A stretch of DNA of 40,884 bases from assembly GCA_000695325.1 (NCBI GenBank), contig AVPN01000034.1, forward strand, positions 71,079 to 111,962. The letters are read 5' to 3'. The DNA comes from Pleurobrachia bachei (taxonomy: Eukaryota; Ctenophora; Tentaculata; Cydippida; Pleurobrachiidae). The position numbers were made by a program, and so were the translations under genes. Below are positions 1-9,432 of the stretch, one piece after another; position 1 is the stretch's first letter, and each line of letters begins with the position of its first letter. Under the pieces are notes generated by a model, which was given only the letters and a program-made list of their open reading frames with translations, was not told the origin of the DNA and did not search any database.

Positions 1-167
1 GGGGGGGGGGAGGGGTTCAGGCTTGTTACTGCTTCTAAGCAGATTGTTGATTAAAAACAAACATCACGTCTAGTAACTTAGAGTAATAAAAATAACGCAA
101 TAATAAGTAATAAGGTTAAAATTGAAATTCCTATCAAAGGCCGAACCAACTGTGTCATTAGAGCACA

Positions 168-3100
168 CTATTCTCTCTTGAAAACCGTCCTAAAAGTAAG
201 GATATCCCTGCCTCTGATCCTGCTATGAACAATGGTTACCCCATCCTGAACGCTCCGATCTACCTCCATCCCGGTACTGTCCCTGGAACTACCCTCTGTC
301 TGGAGATTCGCTGAAATTATCGTTTGGTCTCCTGTCTCAGTGTCCTCGATCTGATCAATAGCCGTTACGAGATCGTGAAGAGAAGCCTGATTGTCCCTTT
401 TAATTTCATGATGACTGTTTCCTTGATTGTTAACTTGATCTACCTTGGTAATTTCCTCACCCCGTACATCACCAGTCCTCTCGTCTCCTACTGTACTTTG
501 TGTTGGTGGATCTTCTACTAGGTCAAGTAGTGTTTTAGATTCAGTGGAACTAGACACCGAGGGCTCCTCGTTACATGCGACAGTGGTAGTAGTATCCTCA
601 TTTGAAGTTGGTGTATCTAGTTTTATTGTGTCCATTCTATCCCCATTAGGAACTGCAGCTGCTATGTCTGGACCACCTATATCCAGACCACTTGCAGTCT
701 CTGCATCACTACCTGGTAAACCCAGATCACTACCTGGTAAACCCAGATCACTACCTGTTATCTCTGCACCACTACCTGTTATCTCTGCAGCACTACCTGT
801 TATCTCTGCACCTTCCTCGATCACATCCATGTCTTCACTGCTACAATTCCTAACCTCTGTCTCTGTTACCATAGCTTGTGTGCCCTCTGTCTCTGATACC
901 ATAGCTTGTCCAGTTGGGTCTGCTGTGCCCTCTCCAGTTGGGTCTGTGCCCTCTCCAGTGGCCGATATCTCTGGAACTATATCACTGGGCCCTATCTCTG
1001 GAACTACCTCTGAATCTGCTGTTTTGTCCTCACCAATGATTGCCAGTTCTGTAAAACCCTCTCCACTGTCGCCAATCCCCCTTATGATATTCTCCCCACT
1101 AGTTGCGGCCTCTCTCTCCCTACTGTTCTCCCTTGTATCCTCTCCACTAGTCCTTGCCTCTCTCTCCTCATCCTGTTTAATGGACCCATCCACCAGATCC
1201 AGCAGGGTTGTTATATTACTGCCACCAACATGGAACTCATCTATATCAGAGGTATTCAGATCCAGCGCTGCTGCAGTGGTATCCAGAGAGAAACTAACCC
1301 TCCGCTCGCTGTTCCGCCGACGTTTTAGGAAGGGAGACTTCAGGATGCCCTTGTAACATGAAGACACACTGCTAACATCTGATCCGGAATCTGAATCACG
1401 TTTTAGTTTCACAGCTGGCACAGCGGTATCAAACCCAAATGAACTGGAGTCTTCAAGGAGTCTCATGAACCCTCCTGCCGACTGGATATTAAAGGTCCCT
1501 CCACCATCCTCCCCCTCATGCGGAGGAGAGGATCGGGTCAACTCAATAGCATGAGATATCCTCTCTGCAAAACTGGGTCTCCGCTCCAACAGTGTCCCAC
1601 CAGCCCTATCTCCACTGGAGGGAAATAGGTTCTGTTTGTGAAGATTCTCTTTATCACATCGTGGTGATCCACCACCTATCTTGGCGATATAATCACCCTT
1701 ACTGGGGCTAGCAAACAACAACCTAACCGGAGAGTTGTGGCTGTTCTTGCTGCTCTTGCTGTTCTGAAATAGGGAGGTATGGTGTCGTCTGGAGGGCGTA
1801 CCGGGGGACCCTGCCCTAACATCATCTGTTGAGGGTGTCCTCCTCAGCATTCTGGGAGAGGGCCGAGTTGGGGTCTTGAAGCCGTCCTTAACGACAAATG
1901 ATTGGAGGGAGGATGGTTGGGTCTGGCTGCCGAAGAAGGAAGATGCGTTGCCTCGGAGCGGTGATTCGTGAATGATGTTATGGGTGTTCTTCTGGGGTGT
2001 AACGGCAATCACAGCGGGTGGGGGAGCTGTCTCTCCTCCAAAGTGCTTCCCCTGCAGTGGAAATAATGAGGTTTAGAGATAATACAGGGTGGCCCATAAA
2101 TTATGTACACGACTAGACGAACTATCATTATCATGAGAGATGATAGACTAAATGACGTCACAGACACGGTACATGATGTCATAGACACGGTACCTGTTTC
2201 TTGAGAGGAGTGTCCATGACTGAGTTTTTCCGGGTTAATTTCCGTCGCTTCGAGTTGTGTCTCTCATCTGTGGGAGGGGTCTCCCTCGACAGATGTCGAA
2301 TACCCTATGAGAGTGATAAACATGATATCACTGCGCTGGCAAGCGCAAAGGTGACCCCATCCCATCCCCCCAAAAACTTTTCCCGAAAAAGTGGGCCCGC
2401 TTGCCAACAGCGTAGATATAATTATTTTACAGTTTTAGCCCATTTTGGCACTTTTCGACCCCTCCTAACTCCGGAACCAGATGAGCTAGGAGGCTGAAAT
2501 TTGGTACTAAGAAGCTTCACATAGACCTCTACTGACGGTAAAAATTTCAAGTAGCTAGCTCATTCCGGTCGCAAGTTATGGCACCACCCCCAAAACAGAA
2601 AATTCAGTGTGGCGAGAGACAGATATATAACTGCGCTGGCAAGCGCAAAGGTGACCCCATCCCATCCCCCCAAAAACTTTTCCCGAAAAAGTGGGCCCGC
2701 TTGCCAACAGCGTAGATATAATTATTTTACAGTTTTAGCCCATTTTGGCACTTTTCGACCCCTCCTAACTCCGGAACCAGATGAGCTAGGAGGCTGAAAT
2801 TTGGTACTAAGAAGCTTCACATAGACCTCTACTGACGGTAAAAATTTCAAGTAGCTAGCTCATTCCGGTCGCAAGTTATGGCACCACCCCCAAAACAGAA
2901 AATTCAGTGTGGGGATAGATATAGATAGATATATATATATAGACGCTTCACTGTGTAACACTTGTAGCCCGAACCATACTAGCTAGAGACTGGAACCAAG
3001 TTTTATCTGTTAGGAAATCGTTTGGGGCATGCATTAGTTAAGGTTTCAAATGAAAATGTCCACTATGACGGGCGTAATGACGTCACAAAGTGACGTCATT

Positions 3101-4032
3101 GAAAACTCTCTGACCAAATATTTTCAAACGCCTCTAGCACCCTCAAGACATATTCTGATTCCTGATTTGACGGAAAATCGTTAGTGGCAAATTGTCTGAA
3201 CTTTCAGATACTATATAGCGAATTCCTCTAACTTGTCATTTTCAGACCTTAAAACGCGTCGAAACTCAAAAATTTGATGTGAAAATCTACATAAAAACTC
3301 ACATTTCGTACAATAACTTCAGTTCTTGACTGCCATGGCCTTTCAAACTTTCCACACGGTTAGTGCTTTATTAGCCTAATAGTATGTAAGAATTTTTGAC
3401 GTCGTCGTGACGTCATGTGTGACGTCACGACGTCAAAATGACGTCGAATTTTGAAAATTTCTGCAAATCAGTTTCCTATAACCCGATTGGGAGGAGGTTG
3501 TGTCTTCGCAGAACAGGGGCGCTGCATCAACCTGATGGGGCAGGGTTAGGGGTTAGATTGGGAGGAGGTCGTGTCCTCGCAGAACAGGGGCGCTGCGTCA
3601 ACCTGATGGGGCGAGAGGGGGAGGGTTAACCTGCAGTTAGATGAATCTCCTCGCTGAAATAATGAATTCAAGCTAGAGGTTTCTGACTCTGTACGGGCGG
3701 CGGGTTGATTTTAGGGGAAGGAAAAAATTCTAGAATATTCAAAATAGAGAACAATTACAATGTTCTAGAAGGATCAGAGAGAAGTTATATTTTGAGATAT
3801 TTAGCGAATTATATCAGTGGTGATATATGTAATATATTTTATCGATCATGAGCTCTCACCTTCACAGATAAAACAGAGCTGCTGACAGAGAGACAATCAA
3901 TGTAGGATTTATTGAGAATATCTGGTGCATCAGTTAGAAATCCCTCTTCATAGATTTCTTTCAACAAGTTGGGACAGTCTTCGTGAAATTCCTCAACTAC
4001 CTAGGTGGGGGAGAGGATCTTTAACCATTTAC

Positions 4033-4071
<39 letters not shown>

Positions 4072-4525
4072 TTAATCTTTCTCTCCCTTTTTCTCAATCT
4101 GAACTATCGATAGATTACCTGATCACTAAGAAACAGGAACATCTCCTTGGGTGACGTCAGGAAAGAAAGGGATCTCAACAGTGCCAGCATCCCATCCTGA
4201 GTCCTCACCCTACCTCCCTCCTCCCTATCAGTAAAGTCACAAAACCAGACAACATGGAGGACAACTTGTATCCGGTGAACCTTAACAAGTTCCTCTCCCG
4301 ACCACTGTTTCTTTAGCTCACCCGGACAACTCAGCTCCTCCCTGAGATCTTTCTGATACTTTCGGACAAGAGAGACGAGATAAGATCGTGATACCGATCT
4401 GTCCTCACTTTCCCGCATTGCTTCTTCCGTGGTGCATGTGGGAGGGGGTAACTCGGGTAGTGCTTCTTCTATCTCCTCGGAGATGCAATCGAGCTTTACA
4501 GGTGTCACCTGGTGAGAGAGAGAGG

Positions 4526-4571
<46 letters not shown>

Positions 4572-6780
4572 GAGACAGAGAGAGAGACAGAGAGAGAAAC
4601 AGTATTAAATAGGTAAGGTAAATTTTACCTTTGTTGTAACAGTAGGTTGTTCAGTTTTCGTTTTGTGGAACTCTACTATACTAGAAAGCATTTGCTGCTC
4701 CTCAAATCTAGCCGATATTATCAGATCATCTCTGATGAAGAGGGAATCTATAATTTGTTTCTGTCATCTTTTTATATTATACAAGGATCATCTTGCGACT
4801 ATAATTAGTAGTATGTATTGCCAATTTAGACTGCCATTCGAGCTTGGAAAAAAACAAAATGAGTATCAATTTGTATCACTTGCAAAAAATATCACTTGTT
4901 TTCATCCAACTAACCGTAGTGATGTGATGAGTTGTTGATACAGCTCCGAGTCTGAAGATGGCTCAACCGGGTGGAATGACGTCATGGTCTCATCAGTAAA
5001 TTCCTTCAATAGAACCACATCTCCCTCGATACTAGGCTGTTCCAGAGTCCCACGTTCTTGGGCCTCATTATCAGCCTGTTGTAACACCCCTAAACTACCA
5101 GAAACCATCTCTAGCTGATACACCACACCATTATCAGTCTGCAACCAAATCTTCCTTCCTGGTATCCCGGTAAATTCTTGATTGAACCCGTCTCTGGGTT
5201 GCAGAGACACCCAGTAGCACCCAGTGTGGGTTAGGTAGGGGGATGGAGATGGTGGTGTGATTTGGGTGAGGGATAGGAAAGGAGGGCGGGTATCTGACGT
5301 CATGGGGGTAAGGAGTAGGTCGAAGGTAGTCAGATCACCTTCTGTTACGGGCGGGATCTGGAAACTACCTGCTGTATCTCCTGTTAGGTACCACCTGGAG
5401 GTAAACATAATTTGATAAGATCCATTAGGAATTAGGATCCTAATTTAACAAAAAGGAACAATATTTAGACTCAAGCAATCAAAACTCCGCTCGAAGTCAG
5501 GGTGTCCCTTTTACTAGAATCACAGTACTTACTGGAATGCCTGTCTGAAGATAAGGTGTGATACATTGGAGAGAAGGTAGTCAGTGGGTACAAGTGAGGT
5601 CTTTCTGTGTAGCACCTTTCTACACTGATCACGGGTAATGGACGGAGTATCAGGAACAAGGGGAGATGTATCCACCACAATGAGGGTCAGGTTCTTACCC
5701 ACCCCTGACAGGATACTTTTTATTCGCTCACTGAAACATGGGCAAGGGGTAAGTAACCAGGCTAGGGGTTAGAGGAAGAAACTCAGGGCCGGGGGAGGGG
5801 GGTTTGAAGAAAAAATATGGCTATGGGGGAGGGGCTGAGGTGGGAAGAAGCCATGTTAGCGGAGTGAGCGAAGAAGAAAAATATAAAAGACCAAGCTAGG
5901 ATGGGGAGAGGAAGCATTTGATCTTATTTGTTAGAAACACCAATCGAGAGGGGGGTGCGAAGTTACATGATTTTGCCATTTATGGAAATTCATCCGTCTC
6001 AACTACTTTACTCAGGCCCTACAACTATTCAACTACTCATGGCCTTTGGGAACAACCCTCTCTTCTCAAATGAATTTATTTGTGCTACCTGAAAGGTGGG
6101 AGTGAAGGTGTGACTAACAGCATTGTCACATGATCCTCATCCACGTCCCAAGGTAGTCCAGATATCAGGAGAGACAGGGCCTCCTCCCAGCCCCGAGCAA
6201 CCCCACCACTCCCAGCTCCTCCTGGAGGGTTGAACTGCTGTATATCATTGAGGAGCTTGTCGGTGGACTTGACAGATATGGGGTTAGATGTGATCTTTCG
6301 GTAGGATATATCCAGGACGGATGATCTGAATAAGTGGTACGCCCATTCAACCTAGAGGGGAGGGAGTTTGTTATATGCACATGAAAAGTTGGTTGAACAA
6401 GGCAATATTAGGGAGTTAGATTTGGTTGAATTTTAATCAGTTACCCAATCTGTTGGGTAAATATGTACCAGGATTGGTTGATGGGAGTTGGGTCAGCTGA
6501 CAGAAACTATAGAACTTTGCAGATAACATTTGGAGATTTGGTCGAAAGAAGCGTAAAACAAAACAGAAGATTCGAGTGGTGATCTCACCTGTTCATGTTT
6601 GTAGCAGTAGCAGAGCAGCAGCCGGGTAATCAATAGATGGAGCTGGGAAGTGCTGGAACCGGCGGGTGGAACAGTACTGGAACCGGCGGGAGGAACAGTA
6701 CTGGAACCGACGGGAGGAACAGTACTGGAACCGGCGGGAGGAACGTTCAGGAGAAAGCATACCTTACGGGCATCACCCAT
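168..6780 (-). CDS. TICRR: Treslin/TICRR homologue, replication initiation factor (8 exons)
   Basis: Eight exons were joined by GT-AG sites and matching phase: 6780-6589, 6351-6089, 5730-5533, 5394-4915, 4707-4629, 4508-4119, 4000-3860 and 2051-168. They total 3627 nt, or 1208 residues (human is about 1900). Treslin acts with TopBP1 and MTBP to load CDC45 at origins under CDK control. The N-terminus fits the family: a hydrophobic strand (RKVCFLLN), then KHEQVEWAYHLF matching the human HWAFKFF block, then a strand with TLIVVDTS. The middle exon has the Treslin-type helix block (SLVRKYQKDLREEL). The last exon is disordered, rich in SP/TP sites, with a CDK-like SPSK near residue 697. It also carries GILK (about 816) and RVSF (about 832), which are PP1-docking motifs. 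The start is the first in-frame ATG; the track-style upstream codons are TTG. Two short upstream ATGs precede it. The exon 4/5 junction is chosen by phase, so it is the least certain. Confidence 0.78.
2329..2912. repeat. Tandem 300-bp duplication in TICRR intron 7
   Basis: About 284 bp beginning at the CTGCGCTGGC block recurs exactly 300 bp later with no difference that I see over the core. The copies are separated by a short AT-rich spacer. Intron 7 (2052-3859) is otherwise non-coding and looks transposon-derived; short ORFs here are copies of one another and not genes. Confidence 0.9.
3076..3100. repeat. Perfect palindrome with two TGACGTCA-like cores
   Basis: Two 11-bp arms (AATGACGTCAC and its complement) flank a 3-bp centre. 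Each arm carries a CRE/ATF-type core. It lies in TICRR intron 7. A role as a binding site is inference; a transposon end is equally possible. Confidence 0.6.
3395..3450. repeat. TGACGTC-rich inverted repeat
   Basis: About 45 bp holds five or more GACGTC cores arranged as an imperfect inverted repeat around a TGTG centre. It resembles the palindrome 300 bp upstream in the same intron. Confidence 0.6.
3485..3627. repeat. Two-copy 71-bp tandem repeat
   Basis: The block starting GATTGGGAGGAGGT recurs 71 bp later with few changes (CAGAACAGGGGCGCTGC in both). It is non-coding, in TICRR intron 7. Confidence 0.75.
4039..4071. repeat. (CT)n microsatellite
   Basis: A near-perfect CT run in the TICRR intron between exons 6 and 7. 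On the minus strand it is GA-rich. Confidence 0.9.
4513..4600. repeat. (GA)n / (GACA) microsatellite
   Basis: A GA run with interspersed CAGAGA units just upstream (minus strand) of TICRR exon 6. On the transcribed strand it is a CT tract that can serve as the polypyrimidine tract for the acceptor before 4508. Confidence 0.9.
6651..6746 (-). repeat. 24-bp coding minisatellite in TICRR exon 1
   Basis: Four tandem 24-bp units encode a Pro/Gly/Ser octapeptide (VPPAGSST type) directly after the first beta strand of the Treslin N-terminal domain. Two inner units are nearly identical and the outer ones carry a few changes. The length is a multiple of three, so unit gain or loss would keep the frame. 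Confidence 0.9.
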
Positions 6781-6970
6781 TAGCAACCATCAGATCATCT
6801 TTCAACCATGTTAGTGGGATTTTTGTGGGTCGAGCTGCTAGGATAATTTGGACGTAATTACGAAAAATGGCAGTAAACTGTTTCTAGATTCAAAAACATA
6901 TCTTCATTGTAGTAAAACGTGATAAAAACTGAATAATAATTTAACATAAAACACTCCATCTATCACCATT

Positions 6971-7777
6971 TTATCCCGGTTGCTCTCCCAAAGTCTCCTC
7001 AAGAAGTTTCTTGACCGCTGTTGCTATTCTGAGACACCCTTCCCAGCATGCCTCGATGCACTCCCTCGCCTGGCCCTGTTCGATCTTCCCAGCCTGTTTC
7101 AGGGCAGTTACCTGGGACAGTGATGGCATGACTGCCAAGTGGAACCCAGCCCCCTCAGTCGTCTTAGTATGTTCCTCTTCAGTCGTAGGGTCCACAAGGA
7201 TCCTTCCGCCGTTATAGAACCTGATAGTACAACCAATCACTAGGTCCCGGACCTCTATCTTAGCATCAATAAGCGCAACAGATGCTGCAGTCATGGCTAA
7301 TGATAGGGTACCCCCGTCATCCTCTATCATCTGAATTGATATCAAAACTTCACTTTTAGGAAACTTTGACAGTATAATAACTCCCTCCATTGCTTCTGCT
7401 ATTGTCTTGGAGATCACCTTCTCTTCGAATGTTTGCCGGGGTTCTGAGTAAGTTGTGGCACGGGAGAAAGGCATGTATTTGAATTCGCACACTACTTTAC
7501 CCTTCAGAGAAAAGTCTTCTCTCTTCAGGACCTCCTTGGGACCATAAACAGCAGCTACAACCTTCGTCTGTCCCTGCTCAATGTATACTGACCCCTGGGC
7601 CTTGGTGATGATACCTGTCTTCATGTAAAAGGGACGGAGTTGGTCGTTCCGCCGGCCGTCCGGCCGAGGTTTCTCCTCGACCTCTTGGAGCTGATCTTTG
7701 GTTTTGGTGGGACGTAAAATAGGTGGCTCGTAAGCGTCTTCTGGGCCGCAATTGCGTTTTGGATCGACTTGAGGCAT
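6971..7777 (-). CDS. EXOSC6: Exosome complex subunit MTR3 (RNase PH fold)
   Basis: An intronless frame of 268 residues (human about 272). It is one of six RNase PH-like subunits forming the ring of the RNA exosome, which processes and degrades RNA in nucleus and cytoplasm. The block LRPFYMKTGIITKAQGSVYI matches the MTR3 N-terminal strand pair, followed by the RNase PH core (TKVVAAVYGPKE), EDDGGTLSLAMTAASVALID and DLVIGC. Family members in animals are structural, not catalytic. I prefer MPQVDPK at 7777 to the ATG 21 nt upstream, because a strong acceptor (CTATTTTTCAG) lies between them, 5 nt before this ATG. It lies 190 bp upstream of TICRR and 227 bp downstream of C9orf72 on the same strand, as expected for an operon member. 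Confidence 0.93.
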   Translation of the reverse strand: MPQVDPKRNCGPEDAYEPPILRPTKTKDQLQEVEEKPRPDGRRNDQLRPFYMKTGIITKAQGSVYIEQGQTKVVAAVYGPKEVLKREDFSLKGKVVCEFKYMPFSRATTYSEPRQTFEEKVISKTIAEAMEGVIILSKFPKSEVLISIQMIEDDGGTLSLAMTAASVALIDAKIEVRDLVIGCTIRFYNGGRILVDPTTEEEHTKTTEGAGFHLAVMPSLSQVTALKQAGKIEQGQARECIEACWEGCLRIATAVKKLLEETLGEQPG

Positions 7778-8004
7778 GGTGACTGAAAAATAGGTCATTT
7801 TATTTGATTGGATGAAGTTTTTAAAGTAAATTTGGTATCATGATCAAGAGGAAAAACAACGTTTATGAATACACAAAATGTCAATATAGAATATAGATCC
7901 GTTCAAAATATAATTTAATTGCACATAAAAGAACCTCACAAGGATTAAAAACGTAAAAACAGAGTAAAGACACTTCATGACACGTCATGATGATATTTGC
8001 CGAT

Positions 8005-9432
8005 TCATCTAAAGATAGTTTGTAGTTCTGTAAAAGCTTTGGGGTCAGGGGTATTTGGTGTAGAGCGACTAAGCCCTCTCTTCACTTTCGGACTGACTTT
8101 ACACGACCAAGCCTTCACAATCTCAATGTCCCTATCATCCCAATCAAATGCTTTGACTTGTCTCTTATAATTGTTGAAGACACTAACAAAAAGTTCCGCT
8201 CTTCCCTCTATATCCCGGATGGAGAAAGAACACAGTCTGGCCAGCATACCGGGGGTTCTCCTAAACTGAACTATTCTATCAACCAGGAGATTCACCAGGG
8301 GACCCACCTTATCCTTGGTCACACGAACCCCAGTATCAACTCCTGATTCCTCCCGATGGGAACACCTCACAGTCCGTTGTGAGACGTCAACTATGGCCAT
8401 GGGCCGGCAGTTAGCCACGATCTCCTCCCACGGTAGCTTGCCTTCCAATTCCTCTGTGGAACTCTCGTATGTTAGGGCCTGGAGATAGAGGAACCGTTGG
8501 AGTCTCCGGTGTTCGGGGCTGCATACCACGCTAATTGGTCGGTAGTTGGCGGGGATGATGAAGGAGAGCAGCTTAGCAATACATTCCACTTTAACCTGCT
8601 CTCGCTCTAACCCCACAACGGTAGAGAGACCTTCACATTGGAGCGTAGCTTGAAATGCCCTTTTGAGAAAATCAACATCTGCCGCGTTACCCAAATAAGA
8701 GATGTGAATATCTGGTACTGGGTACCGGGTTACATTGTGTTGCCGGAGGTTAGCGATGGTTAGGTCTAGCTCGGCAATCAGGTTGTCTGTGTTTGTGCTG
8801 TATGCACCCCGGCACATCAGGCTATCCAGCATGATTTGGGTACAGTAGGAGGAAAGGAAGGGGTAGATACGGATTAGAAAGGGATCCTCCTTGCCATTAT
8901 CAGAAGAGGAATTGTCAGCAGTGTGTTGTGAGTATGGGAAGACGAGAGAAAAACAGCAATTCTTCCCGTCCTGCCGGGTAAACTCAATACAACACAAGAC
9001 AATCTGTTGCTCGCGTAGAAACAGCAACTTCTTTTCCTTTTCCTTTTCCCGCCTCTGGCCATCTGTCCTGTTACTCCCAGTCCCATCTTCCATCTCACAG
9101 CTGAGGACATGCATCACCACATAATTGATGAGCTCCTGTTCGTTACTCGCCCCCTCCTGGCTCACCCAACACCGACCCAACTGGGGTCCCAGGATGTTAT
9201 CCCAGACGGCCAACACGGCCAGGGAGACCTCTCTCAGGGATTTGAGGTGTCGTATCTTGTTGGAGTTACACCCCACTCTGTCGATGCTACTGATTTCGTT
9301 GGTGTAAACTGAGAATTCGTCATCTCGGTTTGGAGGTTCTTTTTCTTCTACGAGTGTTGTTCTAGACAGCGGGGTTAGGAATTGATCTTCTTCATCAACG
9401 TTGATTTGTAAAGATTTTACTGACAGCGCCAT
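8005..9432 (-). CDS. C9orf72: C9orf72 homologue, longin/DENN Rab-regulator subunit
   Basis: A single uninterrupted 475-residue frame, close to the 481 residues of the human long form, which has many exons. C9orf72 with SMCR8 and WDR41 forms a GAP-like complex in autophagy and lysosome regulation. The diagnostic motif is [15 protein letters not shown] (about residue 75), matching the AYWDNILGP block of the longin domain. Later, FLKRAFQATLQCEGLSTVVG and the following IAKLLSFIIPA align with the FLLNAISSHLQTCGCSVVVG / LCLFLTPAE block. An acceptor AG (9448-9449) lies 15 nt before the ATG. That leader contains ATG-TAA, a minimal upstream ORF. The first 240 codons are duplicated upstream in a chimera. 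Similarity beyond these blocks is low, so the call rests mainly on them and on length. Confidence 0.87.
   Translation of the reverse strand: MALSVKSLQINVDEEDQFLTPLSRTTLVEEKEPPNRDDEFSVYTNEISSIDRVGCNSNKIRHLKSLREVSLAVLAVWDNILGPQLGRCWVSQEGASNEQELINYVVMHVLSCEMEDGTGSNRTDGQRREKEKEKKLLFLREQQIVLCCIEFTRQDGKNCCFSLVFPYSQHTADNSSSDNGKEDPFLIRIYPFLSSYCTQIMLDSLMCRGAYSTNTDNLIAELDLTIANLRQHNVTRYPVPDIHISYLGNAADVDFLKRAFQATLQCEGLSTVVGLEREQVKVECIAKLLSFIIPANYRPISVVCSPEHRRLQRFLYLQALTYESSTEELEGKLPWEEIVANCRPMAIVDVSQRTVRCSHREESGVDTGVRVTKDKVGPLVNLLVDRIVQFRRTPGMLARLCSFSIRDIEGRAELFVSVFNNYKRQVKAFDWDDRDIEIVKAWSCKVSPKVKRGLSRSTPNTPDPKAFTELQTIFR

Noticed and set aside
445-1356. 303-residue plus-strand ORF
   Set aside because: It is antisense to TICRR exon 8 and shadows its low-complexity repeats; it has no domain.
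168-2051. KNL1 or Repo-Man identity for the exon with GILK and RVSF
   Set aside because: The upstream exons join in phase and match Treslin, and the KNL1 coiled-coil C-terminus is absent.
2085-2120. Mariner-like terminal sequence (ACAGGGTGGCCCATAAATTA)
   Set aside because: No matching inverted end or TA duplication was found in the intron.
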